DNA of 11,994 nt from Cruorifilaria tuberocauda (Eukaryota > Nematoda > Chromadorea > Rhabditida > Onchocercidae): assembly GCA_013365365.1 (NCBI GenBank), contig JABVXU010001020.1:1-11994 (forward strand), given 5' to 3'. The position numbers and the translations under genes are program-made. Positions 1 through 8,064 of this stretch are shown here, piece by piece (position 1 is the stretch's first letter; each line of letters starts with the position of its first letter). A model generated the notes under the pieces. It did no database searches. It had not been told where the DNA came from and saw only the letters and a program-made list of their open reading frames with translations.

Positions 1-15
1 CTTAATATCTTTCAG

Positions 16-43
16 TTGTGTGTATGTATGTGTGTGTATGTAT

Positions 44-107
<64 letters not shown>

Positions 108-118
108 TGATGTATGTA
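16..118. repeat. (TG)n dinucleotide microsatellite
   Basis: An interrupted TG/TATG tract with an uninterrupted (TG) core of about 27 units at 49-103, flanked by TGTATG variants on both sides. Alternating purine-pyrimidine runs of this length can adopt left-handed Z-DNA and are usually highly length-polymorphic. The 75-codon open frame that reads through it as alternating Cys-Val is a by-product of the repeat and is not a gene. TTTCAG just before it (10-15) resembles a splice acceptor, but no exon-like sequence follows. Confidence 0.98.
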
Positions 119-119
119 C

Positions 120-590
120 ACATCCATTACTACCATTAATTCGTGTGATATCATCTATCAATTTATTGAATGTGACAGCTACTTTATTTAAATCACAGAT
201 ATCAAATTATTTTACCTTTTTACCTCGAAAATTCCTTTGTTGAGTTTTTCTCTTTTTAAATAAGAAACTGATAGATTTTACTACTGATAAAATTTGCTAT
301 TCCATGTTTTTGTCTTTGTTAAATCTCTCTCTCTCTTTTTTCTTGAAGAAAGAAATTTATTGGTATGTTTTAGATTTTTGACATAACAATAATAATTCTC
401 TTTTCTTTCTCTTCTTTCATCTCACTTTCCTTTCAATTTTATTTTAAATAATTTAAAAAAAAAATTCATAACTGATAGATTGTGAGTGAAAAAGAAAATG
501 AATCCATTCAAATATTCTTTTGATATATGATAAATGTTAGTGGATGATCGATCGTTTGATTGATTTATTTGTAGTCTTCTACGGTAAATT
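120..590. other. AT-rich spacer with a short CT tract
   Basis: No supportable gene. Stops are dense in all frames. A short (CT) run at 324-336 and a pyrimidine-rich stretch near 395-435 are the only visible structure. ATCGAT within GATCGATCG occurs at about 546-554. Confidence 0.85.
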
Positions 591-670
591 ACAGTATAAT
601 AAATACAGCACTACCGTATCATTCACAGTATTATTCATATTATTTTCCTTGAAATGCAGCTACTGTAGCA
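591..670. other. Cluster of ACAGTA/TACTGTAG words
   Basis: Within 80 bp there are ACAGTA at 591 and 625 and TACTGTAG at 661, with near-variants TACGGTA (580) and CTACCGTAT (611). The words occur in both orientations and look like decayed short inverted or dispersed repeat pieces. The same words recur at 1119-1522, 6620-6656, 7234-7250, 8463-8614, 10073-10457 and 11892. Function is unknown. Confidence 0.5.
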
Positions 671-2281
671 TTGACATTTGCCAATATCAATTGTAAGAAG
701 GATTATAGTTTGAAAAAGTTAGACTTGTCTTAAGTTAGACTTGAAATTATATAAATCCTTAGATACCTGAAAAGATAAAAATAAAAAATTTTTAATCCTT
801 AAATTTTTTCTAAAAAATTAAAATATATGTTTATGGTTAAAATATTGCATCTTTAAGAAGCTAATAACATTCTTATCTGTAAGAAAAAAGTCCAATTCTG
901 CTTTTTAACCAGCTAAAAATGATTTATTGCTTTTAAGTGTCAGAGTAATGAAACTAAAAAATTCATAAACTCTTGTTACAAACTTTTCCAATTAAATATA
1001 TAAATGCAATATATTTAGATTTTGAATAAATACATTAATTCGAATCACAAGCAGTGAAAATTTCTAGAATTTGTAAGTTATCTTCATGTTTTTTTCATAT
1101 ATTTTCGATGAATTAAATACAGTAAGAGTACGATTAAATAAGTAGGTTCTACAGTACGAGTTGGATGCTTATGTTTTGCTTTTTTTTTCTTATACCATAC
1201 TTAATACTATACTATATTTTATATTCTAATAAATCAAAATTTGCAAATTTCATTTTTATAATTTTCACTTCTTTTTTTTCAGAGAAAAAAAATTGTTTAA
1301 ACTTAGAGATGTGAATTATAACTTTTATTCTCTTTTTTTATGATTGAATTATTAGCAATACGTCACTTCATTATTTATATTACCAATAAACTTATCATAA
1401 TATTAATTATTAATAAATCAATAAACAATTTTCGCTACGATTTTACTTCATCTATTTTTCACCCTTTTTTAATTCAATTGAAATTACATCGAATTTTATT
1501 ATTTTAAGGATTTTTTACAGTAAGTAAATTAGGAATTGAGAATTCTTAAAATCTGGCTATTTAGGTAATTTCATATTGCATACAAAATTTTACTTTAATA
1601 ATCTTCGAGCTAGTACTCCATGATATTTATCGAATGAAATTATTATCATCAGATTTCTAGAGTTTTTATCAGAAAAATTTCACAAAAAGATATCATTTCA
1701 TAAAAATGAACCAAAAATTTTATACTTAGCAAAAGTGCAAATGAAATCGAAATAAGCGATAAATATTTCTAATAGTTATGGAAATAGCAACCGCATGACG
1801 AAACCTTGAACAAATATTTTTTGTGATAACGATAGTTTATTTAACGGTATTATGATTAATTAAGATTTTTAAATCAAATCATGAAATTGAATTATGCAAA
1901 TTTCAAGTACACTTATATTTTGGCTTATTTCTTAAGTTTTATTCGCGATGAAATCTTTATAATGATGAGATAATTTAAAAGTTTACAATATGAAATTAAA
2001 ATGAATAAATTACTTTTAAGAAACTTTCTTTTTTTTTTCCAAGAGAGAGATCGATCATTTAATTTAAATTTCAAATAGATAATTCATTTGATTAAAGTTG
2101 GAAAAAAAAAACTTTTAGTCTATTGTTTTCGGTGAATCAACAAAATTAGACATCTGTTGAAAGCTTCTTTAAAACTTTCGTATGATAGCTTTACATCAGC
2201 TAGTAACGAAAAAGTTTTTATTTCTCGAGAGAGAACTAATTCTTGTGTGTATGTTACCGAGCAAGATTAGAGTATTAGGAT
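671..2281. other. Long AT-rich non-coding spacer
   Basis: No gene or RNA is recognisable. Minor structure: a 12-bp direct repeat AAGTTAGACTTG at 716-727 and 732-743; ACAGTA words at 1119, 1151 and 1517; a perfect octamer word ATGCAAAT at 1894; many homopolymer A and T runs. Open frames are very short throughout, which argues against a conserved exon longer than about 150 nt. Confidence 0.8.
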
Positions 2282-2358
2282 ATTGAAATGAAATGAATTG
2301 AACTGAATTGAATTAAATTGAAATGACTGGAATTGAATTGAATTGAATTGAAATGAAA
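2282..2358. repeat. (ATTGA)n pentanucleotide repeat
   Basis: A degenerate pentamer array, about 15 units of ATTGA with AATGA, ACTGA and ATTAA variants. The cleanest part is near 2331-2352. Base substitutions in many units indicate an old array that is no longer expanding as a whole. Confidence 0.9.
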
Positions 2359-2693
2359 CTGCTGTTAATGTTTGCAGTCTTTCACATTACATTTATTAGC
2401 ATTTCTCAAGATTATATAGCTTATTTGGAATTGTAATAGCAAATTTTTATTTTTATCTAACTTCAAATTTCAAATAAAAAAAAAACAATTTAAGATGTTT
2501 ACTTTCTCGAACGTATTTATTGCTTACAGATTGCAAAAGAAAAAAGTTTTTTTTTTGGTTTAAATTGAAATTTTAAATAAAAAATTTTATAATTTAACAA
2601 ACTATTTTCCCAAATATATTCATCTATCTATCCATCTGATTCAATTAGCATAATTACTTTTGCTCATGCAAATTCATGCACAAAAAAAATTTA
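2359..2693. other. AT-rich spacer
   Basis: No supportable gene. Contains poly-A runs near 2476 and 2540 and a perfect octamer word ATGCAAAT at 2666, inside an imperfect duplication of CATGCA (2665 and 2675). Confidence 0.75.
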
Positions 2694-2732
2694 GCGAAAA
2701 AATATTTCAGCAAAATTTCGTTTAACCTCTAA
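2694..2732 (+). repeat. Dispersed ~38-bp repeat, copy 1
   Basis: The sequence from GCGAAAAAATATTT through TTTAACCTCTAA matches 3181-3219 with only a few substitutions and one single-base length change. The shared end TTAACCTCTAA and the internal AAATTTCGTT are too specific to be chance low complexity. The two copies are about 487 bp apart in the same orientation. Confidence 0.75.
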
Positions 2733-3100
2733 CCTTTTTCACATTTCATTTAATACTATCCATTTTACCTATTTATTACCTTTTTAATTTACAAATTTGA
2801 TTTAGTCAATTTTCTTCAACCATAACTTTTCTTTTTAAATTAATTAAAATAAATATTTTAACTGCTTCTATTAATTTATTCAAATGTTTAATACTAGAGA
2901 ATTTAACTTTCACTTAATATTCGACAAATTTTCATCTTTCATTGAAATAAATTACCAAAATAATTTGTTAAAATTGTTTGATAGCTGAAAAAAAAAAGAA
3001 AATTTGAAGGAAAAAAAAGTTGCTCGTCAATGTTAAACAAAATTTTGAGCAAAAAAAAGAAGGAGAAAAAGATAAAAATCTATCGAAACTTCACTTTTCA
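2733..3100. other. AT-rich spacer ending in a purine-rich stretch
   Basis: No supportable gene. The part from 2989 on is A/G-rich, with a nearly pure purine run at 3052-3072, and precedes the pyrimidine tract at 3101. AAAATTTTGAGCAAAAAAAA (3039-3058) loosely resembles part of the dispersed repeat at 2694 and 3181. Confidence 0.6.
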
Positions 3101-3134
3101 TCTCTCTCTTTCTCTTTCTCTCTTTCACTCTCTT
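3101..3134. repeat. CT-rich polypyrimidine tract
   Basis: (TC)n with TTTC interruptions, pyrimidine-only from 3101 to 3126. It lies about 30 bp after the purine run at 3052-3072, so the two can pair as a small purine-pyrimidine foldback. The 67-codon frame crossing it begins with TTG and encodes Ser/Leu/Phe repeats only because of the tract. Confidence 0.9.
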
Positions 3135-3180
3135 CAATCTATCCCATTTTCAGGCTTTTTTTTATTATCTGTAATATTTT

Positions 3181-3256
3181 CACGAAAAAATATTTGAGCG
3201 AAATTTCGTTAACCTCTAAATAAGATCAAATATTTCAGTGCGAAATTTTCTTTCAA
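3181..3256 (+). repeat. Dispersed ~38-bp repeat, copy 2 plus a partial third
   Basis: 3181-3219 is the second copy of the element at 2694-2732. A shorter related stretch follows at about 3227-3254 (AAATATTTCAGTGCGAAATT), giving a local family built on AATATTTSAGYGAAATTTCG. No terminal inverted repeats or target-site duplications are visible, so I call it a dispersed repeat and not a transposon. Confidence 0.65.
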
Positions 3257-3580
3257 ACTATTTCTCTCTGTAAAAGTATGCCAGAAAATATCATTGATAA
3301 GGATTAATCTATTTTAAGTTATACTTTAATAAATAAAATGATATTAGCATTACTAAAATTCGTACGAGAAAATTCGAGAAATCGATTTAACTTTATCAAT
3401 GGTAACTTTTTATGAAAATAACTTTCTCAGTAAACAATTGGAATAAAGATAAAAATAAAATAAAGTAAAATGAAGTAAAATAAAAAAAAAAATAAATAAT
3501 CAGAACCATTTAGTGATCCGATGAACTTAAGAAAATTTTTCATAAAATATCATTTGAGTTATCAGGATATCATTAATATC
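3257..3580. other. AT-rich spacer with AAAAT/AAAGT low complexity
   Basis: No gene. 3447-3500 is A-rich low-complexity sequence built from loose AAAAT/AAAGT pentamers. 3541-3580 contains repeated ATATCATT words that grade into the tandem repeat beginning at 3581. Confidence 0.65.
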
Positions 3581-3966
3581 ATTTTCTATAAAAATAATCA
3601 TGCTAATCGTCATTTTTTATCTTTATCTCTATCACGTGAAAGTTTTCTTTTTCTTATCATACAACAAGCTGATATCATATTGCTATCATCGATATAAGTT
3701 TCTCGGATTTTCTGTAAGAATAATCATACTAATCTTTATTTTTTAATCTTTATCTCTATCACATGGAAATTTTCGTTTTCTTATCATACGACAATCTTTA
3801 TCCTTTTCACATAGAAATTGATATTATATTGTTATCATTGATAAAAGTTTATCAAATTTTTTATAAAAATAATCATGCTAATCGTCATTTTTTATCTTTA
3901 TCTCTATCACATGAAAGTTTTCTTTTGCTTATCATTCAACAAATCGTTATCATACTGTTTTTTTAT
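3581..3966 (+). repeat. Three-copy tandem repeat, unit ~126-149 bp
   Basis: Copies begin at about 3581, 3707 and 3856, aligned on AATAATCAT at 3593, 3719 and 3868. Each carries TAATC, a TTTTTATCTTTATCTCTATCAC block, a TTTTCTTATCATAC-like block and then TTATCAT. Copies 1 and 3 share an identical run of nearly 50 bp and stay close for about 80 bp, whereas copy 2 has many substitutions and roughly 23 extra bases near 3795-3820. The spacings (126 and 149) are not both multiples of three and copies are read in different frames, so the 69-codon frame from the ATG at 3763 is not a repeated protein domain. Confidence 0.9.
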
Positions 3967-4156
3967 GCTTGATCTAAATCGAATTACTCATATATTTGTA
4001 TTTATTGGAAATGATTATTCCCTTCTATGAATTCTTCGTCATCTATAATTCATTCATCTTTAATGCATTCGCAACTGTCCATTGTGTCCACTTAGAGGTC
4101 ATCGGGCCAATAAATAACTCTTATTGGTTTCTCTTATTTTATTTTATTTCATCCTA
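3967..4156. other. Non-coding spacer with a slightly GC-richer patch
   Basis: About 4060-4120 is richer in C and G than its surroundings (for example GAGGTCATCGGGCCAA). An open frame from the ATG at 4011 crosses it and runs into the following TTTG repeat, ending at 4238. It has no motif or domain that I recognise, and its hydrophobic C-terminal half is produced by the repeat, so I do not call it a gene. Confidence 0.5.
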
Positions 4157-4212
4157 TTTGTTTGTTTATTTGTTTGTTTGCTTGCTGGCTTGCTTGTTTA
4201 CTTGTTTGTTTA
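4157..4212. repeat. (TTTG/CTTG)n tetranucleotide repeat
   Basis: About 14 tetramers, mainly TTTG and CTTG with TTTA and CTGG variants. It translates to a Leu/Phe/Val/Cys-rich run that mimics a membrane segment. Confidence 0.93.
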
Positions 4213-4273
4213 CAACGGAAAAATGTGTGAAGAAGTGATTCATCAATGTAAAAAGTTGAAAAGAAGAATTATT

Positions 4274-4301
4274 GAGAGAGAGGGATAGAGAGAGAGAGAG
4301 G
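4274..4301. repeat. (GA)n tract
   Basis: A GA repeat interrupted once by GGGAT (4282-4286). This is the first of several purine tracts in 4.2-5.3 kb. Confidence 0.93.
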
Positions 4302-4573
4302 TGAAAGGTGAGAAAGAGTGAAGTATTAAATTAATTGAGTAAATAAACAAACGAATATCAGATAACTCTTTCTGTTTGATAAATGATTGCTTCAATTATT
4401 ACTCTCCAGGTAAATTTAGTACATTTACCTTTCAAAAAAAAAGAAAAGAAAGAAAATTACTATTTTAATATTTTTTGAAAGTTAAAAAAAAAAAATGGCC
4501 TGAAAAAATTTTCATTGGAAAAGAATCTTTTTTGAATTTGATTGATAATAGAAAAGTAATTAGCATTTAGGAG
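4302..4573. other. AT-rich spacer
   Basis: No supportable gene. Contains A-rich runs at 4434-4458 and 4484-4496. Confidence 0.75.
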
Positions 4574-4593
4574 AATCGATCAATTGATCGATT
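4574..4593. repeat. Perfect 20-bp palindrome
   Basis: AATCGATCAATTGATCGATT is its own reverse complement. It contains two ATCGAT words (4575 and 4587) in mirror positions around CAATTG. It could be a dimer-binding site or simply the centre of a decayed foldback. No longer inverted arms flank it. Confidence 0.92.
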
Positions 4594-4747
4594 TCATCGA
4601 GAACAATCAATCAATATTTGTTCAATGGTAATAAAAAATACTAAATTTGTTGCTAATTCAGCTAATTTATTAATTACCTAACATTCAATATATTCAAAAA
4701 ATAATTTTTGATTCGAAAGAAATTAAAAAAGATAAATGGTACTAAGT

Positions 4748-4816
4748 GAAGAAAAAGAAAAAGAAAAAGAAAAAGGGAGAAGAGAGAGAGAGAGAAGCGA
4801 GAGAGAGAGAGAGAGA
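4748..4816. repeat. Long purine tract, (GAAAAA)n then (GA)n
   Basis: 4748-4797 is 50 uninterrupted purines, first GAAAAA hexamers, then (GA)n. One C at 4798 is followed by 18 more purines. The (GA) part has near-mirror symmetry around GAAGCGAG, a typical arrangement for intramolecular triplex (H-DNA). A pyrimidine counterpart lies at 5257-5295. Confidence 0.95.
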
Positions 4817-5256
4817 TTTTATGATAAGAAATTAGAAAATTAAGCATAGGTAGAAAATACCTATAATTAAATTGATATTTTAATCAATATTTACTTAACT
4901 TCCTGAATATTTCATTATTTTTTAATTCCATTTTTCCTTCCGTTTTTTCTTTTCTTCTCTTCACTTTTCTTCACTCTTTTTCCGACTGATTTGTTTTTTT
5001 CCATGTTTTTTTTTTACTTTTAAAATTGATTGTTTTAGTTATTCCAATCTTTCAGTTTTTTTTTCCGTTTCTTTTATTGTCAAATAAATTGATTGGATGT
5101 CAGTGAGCTCATTCAATTCTTTCTCTTTTCTTCATTTTCAGTTTTTTTTCCCGACCGATTATCATTCCGTTTTACCGGCAGCTCATTTGATAGGAACGAA
5201 TGAATAAATGATATTGATATGCCATTCATCTGCTAGAATTCTTTTCACTTCTTCAG
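4817..5256. other. T-rich, pyrimidine-biased spacer with short imperfect repeats
   Basis: The plus strand is strongly T/C-biased. Related fragments recur: TTTTCCGACTGATT near 4980 and TTTCCCGACCGATT near 5148; TTTCAGTTTTTTTT at about 5051 and 5137 and CTTCAGTTTTTT at about 5251. Each TTTCAG is a splice-acceptor-like word, but it is followed by more polypyrimidine and no exon-like sequence. No gene seen. Confidence 0.6.
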
Positions 5257-5262
5257 TTTTTT

Positions 5263-5293
<31 letters not shown>

Positions 5294-5295
5294 TT
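5257..5295. repeat. (CT)n polypyrimidine tract
   Basis: Thirty-nine uninterrupted pyrimidines, with a pure (CT)n core at 5268-5293. It is opposite in sense to the purine tract at 4748-4816, about 440 bp upstream, so single strands or a transcript could pair over this distance. Confidence 0.95.
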
Positions 5296-5436
5296 ATTTT
5301 TTGAAATTTATTTTTCGTTTATTTATCGCTAGAAATTAATTTCTAATTAAATTCGCTTTTTAATTTTTATTCAAAAACAGTTCTAGTTTATCTTCAGTTC
5401 TAGTTTTATCTTGATTTTTTATTATGATTTATTTTT

Positions 5437-5460
5437 TGATATATATATATATATATATCA
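5437..5460. repeat. (AT)n microsatellite forming a palindrome
   Basis: Ten AT units (5439-5458) bounded by TG and CA make a 24-bp perfect palindrome, able to extrude as a cruciform. It directly precedes the AATT-rich tandem repeat. Confidence 0.95.
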
Positions 5461-5470
5461 TATGGAAAAA

Positions 5471-5587
5471 AATCAATTTCAAATTAATTAATTTATTCAA
5501 ATTTAAGATAAATTTTGATTTAAAATTGATTAATTAATTCAAATTTGATATAAATTTTGATTTCAGATTAATAAATTCAAATTTAGC
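5471..5587 (+). repeat. Tandem repeat, unit ~38-42 bp
   Basis: Units start at ATTCAAATTT at 5495, 5537 and 5575 (last one partial), with a further degenerate piece at 5471-5494. Each full unit reads ATTCAAATTT, GATAAATTTTGATTT or close, then a GATTAATTAAT-like end. Units 1 and 2 differ by a 4-bp length change and a few substitutions. Confidence 0.85.
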
Positions 5588-6161
5588 ATTTCACTATAAA
5601 TATGCACAATAATCATCGTCTTAAGTTCATTTTTTTTTAATTTAAAATTTGAAATGATTTAATAGCAATAAATAATTATTTCTATTAAATCACTCCTCAC
5701 TGAATACTTTTCTTTTTTGCTATTTTTAACTCTAACTTATTGATACAAAATAATATTCTTGTATTAAATGATAAGTATTAATTATTGATCGAAATTTTGT
5801 TTCAAAATTAAAGTGAAAAAAAAAATTTACTTTTATTTACTTATTAAAAAAAGAATGAAATGATAAGATATGATTGATAGAAATAGTTTGATTATTTTTA
5901 TCAGTGAAATATTTGATATTAACCGGTGAAGAATATTTAGCAACTGTTACTGAGAAAGAATATTTATACAATTTGACGTGTCAAATTTCACACCTCAAAA
6001 CGTTTCAAATTTAAACTTTCACTATCCATCTAATGATCGATGATCGGATGAATGGTCATATTTCTTCTGATCGTTCTAAAATTACCCATCGTCGAAACAA
6101 ACTGTCAACTTCATATCATCCATCCGTTCGCTGTGTAATATTGAACAAAAGGGAAAGTTAA
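5588..6161. other. AT-rich spacer with an 18-bp near-palindrome at 5970-5987
   Basis: No supportable gene. 5970-5987 is AATTTGAC-GT-GTCAAATT, with 8-bp perfect arms around GT. TCACACCT follows immediately at 5988-5995 and matches the known T-box half-site word. A GATCGATGATCGG stretch lies near 6035. These are sequence matches only and any regulatory role is inference. Confidence 0.55.
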
Positions 6162-6540
6162 GTGATATGATAAGGAAGAAGTTGAAAACTGTTGAGTATT
6201 AACCTAAGGAAGTCATTCATTTACCATTTTATATCATTACTTATACTTTTAGTTACATTAATTACAGTTACATTAATAATTAATTACATTAGATGATGAA
6301 TTTTCAATAAGGACCTGATCTTGAAAACTGTGTAGTAATAACCTAAGGAAATACTTGAAGTAATAACCTAAAGAAATATTTCATCATTTTGTATCATTAC
6401 TTGTACTTTTAATTATAATGAATTTTTAAGAAAGAAGTTGAAAACTGTTGAGTATTAACCTAAAGAAGTAATTCATTTTATCATTTTATATTATTACTTA
6501 TATTTCTAATTAATTTAACTACATTAATTACAATTACTTT
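6162..6540 (+). repeat. Three-copy tandem repeat, unit ~123-132 bp
   Basis: Copies lie at about 6162-6293, 6294-6416 and 6417-6540, aligned on TTGAAAACTG at 6182, 6321 and 6438. Each contains TGAAAACTG, TAATAACCTAA or TATTAACCTAA, then a CATTTTATATCATTACTTATACTTTTA-like block and an ATTA-rich end. Copies 1 and 3 differ by only about two bases over 45 nt (6178-6222 against 6434-6478, offset 256). Copy 2 is more diverged and carries an internal 25-bp duplication of AGTAATAACCTAA (6334 and 6359). Frames are closed by stops, so it is non-coding. Confidence 0.9.
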
Positions 6541-6786
6541 CGTATATGTGATATTTCAAGTAAATAGAAAGCACTAAAGGATATCCATTATTCAATAACT
6601 TGAATTACTTAAATAAATTACAGTAATTACAGTAATTTTATGAAGAGAATTACTGTAGTTTTTTTCTTTTTATTTTTTTTATTTCATGTAATTGAGTTTT
6701 GAATTTACATAATTATAATTGAATTTATATAATTGTTAATGAATTGAAAAATTTTTTCACAATAATTAAATATTATATGTATTTGT
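6541..6786. other. AT-rich spacer with a TTACAGTAA triplet
   Basis: ATTACAGTAATTACAGTAA at 6618-6635 is a tandem pair of TTACAGTAA, followed at 6649-6657 by the inverted form ATTACTGTA. They form a small foldback. No gene seen. Confidence 0.6.
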
Positions 6787-6857
6787 AAGTAATACTTTTC
6801 TGATTATTTTACATTTATTTTTATTACACTTATAAGTATTACTTCTCTCTGATTATT
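6787..6857. repeat. Inverted/direct repeat with AAGTAATACTT arms
   Basis: AAGTAATACTT (6787-6797) is perfectly inverted as AAGTATTACTT (6834-6844), with 36 nt between. Both are followed by TCTGATTATT (6799 and 6848), so the segment is also an imperfect direct duplication with a period near 48 bp. This ambiguity arises because the 11-mer is almost its own complement. Confidence 0.7.
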
Positions 6858-7232
6858 CAATACTTCGCGTATTTTTTTTAGTGATAACTCGTAGTAAAAA
6901 AAATTATTTTAAAATTGAGATTGAATTTTATATCAAACTGTTAAACTCATTTCAAAACCATTTAAAAATTTGATTCAATCTTCTATCTTATAAAATAGTA
7001 TGAAATTTTAATGACACTTTATGTTTCTTAAAAGTTCTCTTTAGTTTGTCATACAACAATTTTATTAACAATTGAAATTGTTCTTGAAAATTTGATCGAT
7101 GAATAGATAAATGTAAATTTACTCAAATTTTGTGCCTTTTTAAAATTTTAACATTTTCATTATTAACATTTCTTTAATATATAAGTCAAGTATCATTTAA
7201 TAAACTGTAAGTTTTCGAAAAAATTTTTTAAT
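6858..7232. other. AT-rich spacer
   Basis: No supportable gene or repeat. One GATCGATG word near 7094. Confidence 0.75.
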
Positions 7233-7251
7233 TTACTGTAAATTACAGTAA
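7233..7251. repeat. 19-bp palindrome TTACTGTAA-A-TTACAGTAA
   Basis: Two 9-bp perfect arms around a single A. It is the clearest paired form of the ACAGTA/TACTGT word family found across the window. A second short inverted pair, GTAACAT (7255) and ATGTTAC (7274), follows it. Confidence 0.85.
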
Positions 7252-7280
7252 CAAGTAACATGTAATTGTATCAATGTTAC

Positions 7281-7985
7281 GATATATTTTTATAATTTTA
7301 AAGAGAGGAGAAAATAAAACCTGTAAAATATTCTTGCTAAAATTTTTTACAATTTGATAATCTCATTTTCATTAAATCATATCAATTGATAAAACTAATT
7401 CAATAAATTAATGCTCAGATAAAATCATGATTAAATCATAGTGATAAATTATAAATACAAAAAAATAAAACTATTCTTATACAGATTTCTATAATAAAAG
7501 ATAAGAATTGTTTAAGTTTAAAAAGTTCTAAACAAGCAGTTTAAAATTGTATAAAACTCTATTAGAGAAATGCATGAATTCGTAAATTAGTTTTGTAAAT
7601 TATAATAATTTCCTCAAACTTTTATGAAATAATTGATGATCGCAATATTTGTCAACAATATTATTAAATTGGCAGTTATTAAAAAGCAATTTTATTGAAT
7701 ATAAAGTTATTACTGAATGAGAAAATGTGAAAACAACCAAAATGGTTATTATCAATTCCAGTTTGTTTCATTGTTAAATTTTAAGAATAAAAATTGGTCA
7801 GTTTATAAAATTTAGTTTTTATATTGATTTCTTTTGTACAATAATACGCTGTGTTATATTTTGATATTTTATTTTTCATTTCGGTTTGTTGTTTTTTTGC
7901 TTCTGTTAATATTTTTGTTCTAGATCATTTTGTTTGATTTGATATGCTTTTTTTTTGTTTTGATAATTCTATATTTTAGAAAAAA
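7281..7985. other. AT-rich spacer
   Basis: About 700 bp with no gene, RNA or clear repeat. 7830-7980 is T-rich on the plus strand. CTCAAACTT near 7615 matches only part of a nematode spliced-leader complement and is chance. Confidence 0.75.
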
Positions 7986-7988
7986 TTT

Positions 7989-8055
7989 CACGTATTGTTC
8001 ACGTTATTTCACGTTCATTCCTTTATCCACGTTATTTCACGTTCATTTCTTTTTG
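7989..8055 (+). repeat. CACGT cluster with a 28-bp tandem duplication
   Basis: CACGT occurs at 7989, 8000, 8010, 8028 and 8038 (spacings 11, 10, 18 and 10). 8000-8027 is duplicated as 8028-8055 with three mismatches, the first 20 bases being identical. On the minus strand each word reads ACGTG, the core recognised by bHLH-PAS factors such as HIF. A regulatory role is only inference. The second copy ends in TTTCTTTTTGCAG, a good plus-strand acceptor-like sequence. Confidence 0.8.
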
Positions 8056-8064
8056 CAGATAAGA

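Noticed and set aside
16..243. 75-codon open frame with alternating Cys-Val
   Set aside because: It is a direct translation of the (TG)n microsatellite with a short unremarkable tail.
3020..3223. 67-codon open frame
   Set aside because: It starts with TTG, and its Ser/Leu/Phe-rich middle comes from the CT tract at 3101-3134. No motif is visible.
3763..3972. 69-codon open frame from an ATG
   Set aside because: It crosses two copies of a tandem repeat that are read in different frames, so the protein is not what is repeated. The composition is simply that of T-rich DNA.
3996..4238. 80-codon open frame with a hydrophobic C-terminal half
   Set aside because: It begins at TTG (first ATG at 4011), and the apparent membrane segment is the translation of the TTTG/CTTG repeat. 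No recognised domain.
5048..5260. Several TTTCAG acceptor-like words after polypyrimidine
   Set aside because: Each is followed by more T-rich sequence and no exon-like stretch. They occur in small local repeats.
6162..6540. Possible miRNA or structured RNA cluster in the three-copy repeat
   Set aside because: The copies are direct repeats without a strong internal inverted arm, and no hairpin of pre-miRNA size is evident.
7613..7621. CTCAAACTT resembling part of the complement of nematode spliced leader SL1
   Set aside because: Only nine bases match and the rest of the leader is absent, so chance is sufficient.
8044..8057. Good splice acceptor-like sequence TTTCTTTTTGCAG
   Set aside because: Downstream frames are short: the longest open frame gives about 26 codons of nondescript sequence running into the degenerate repeat array.
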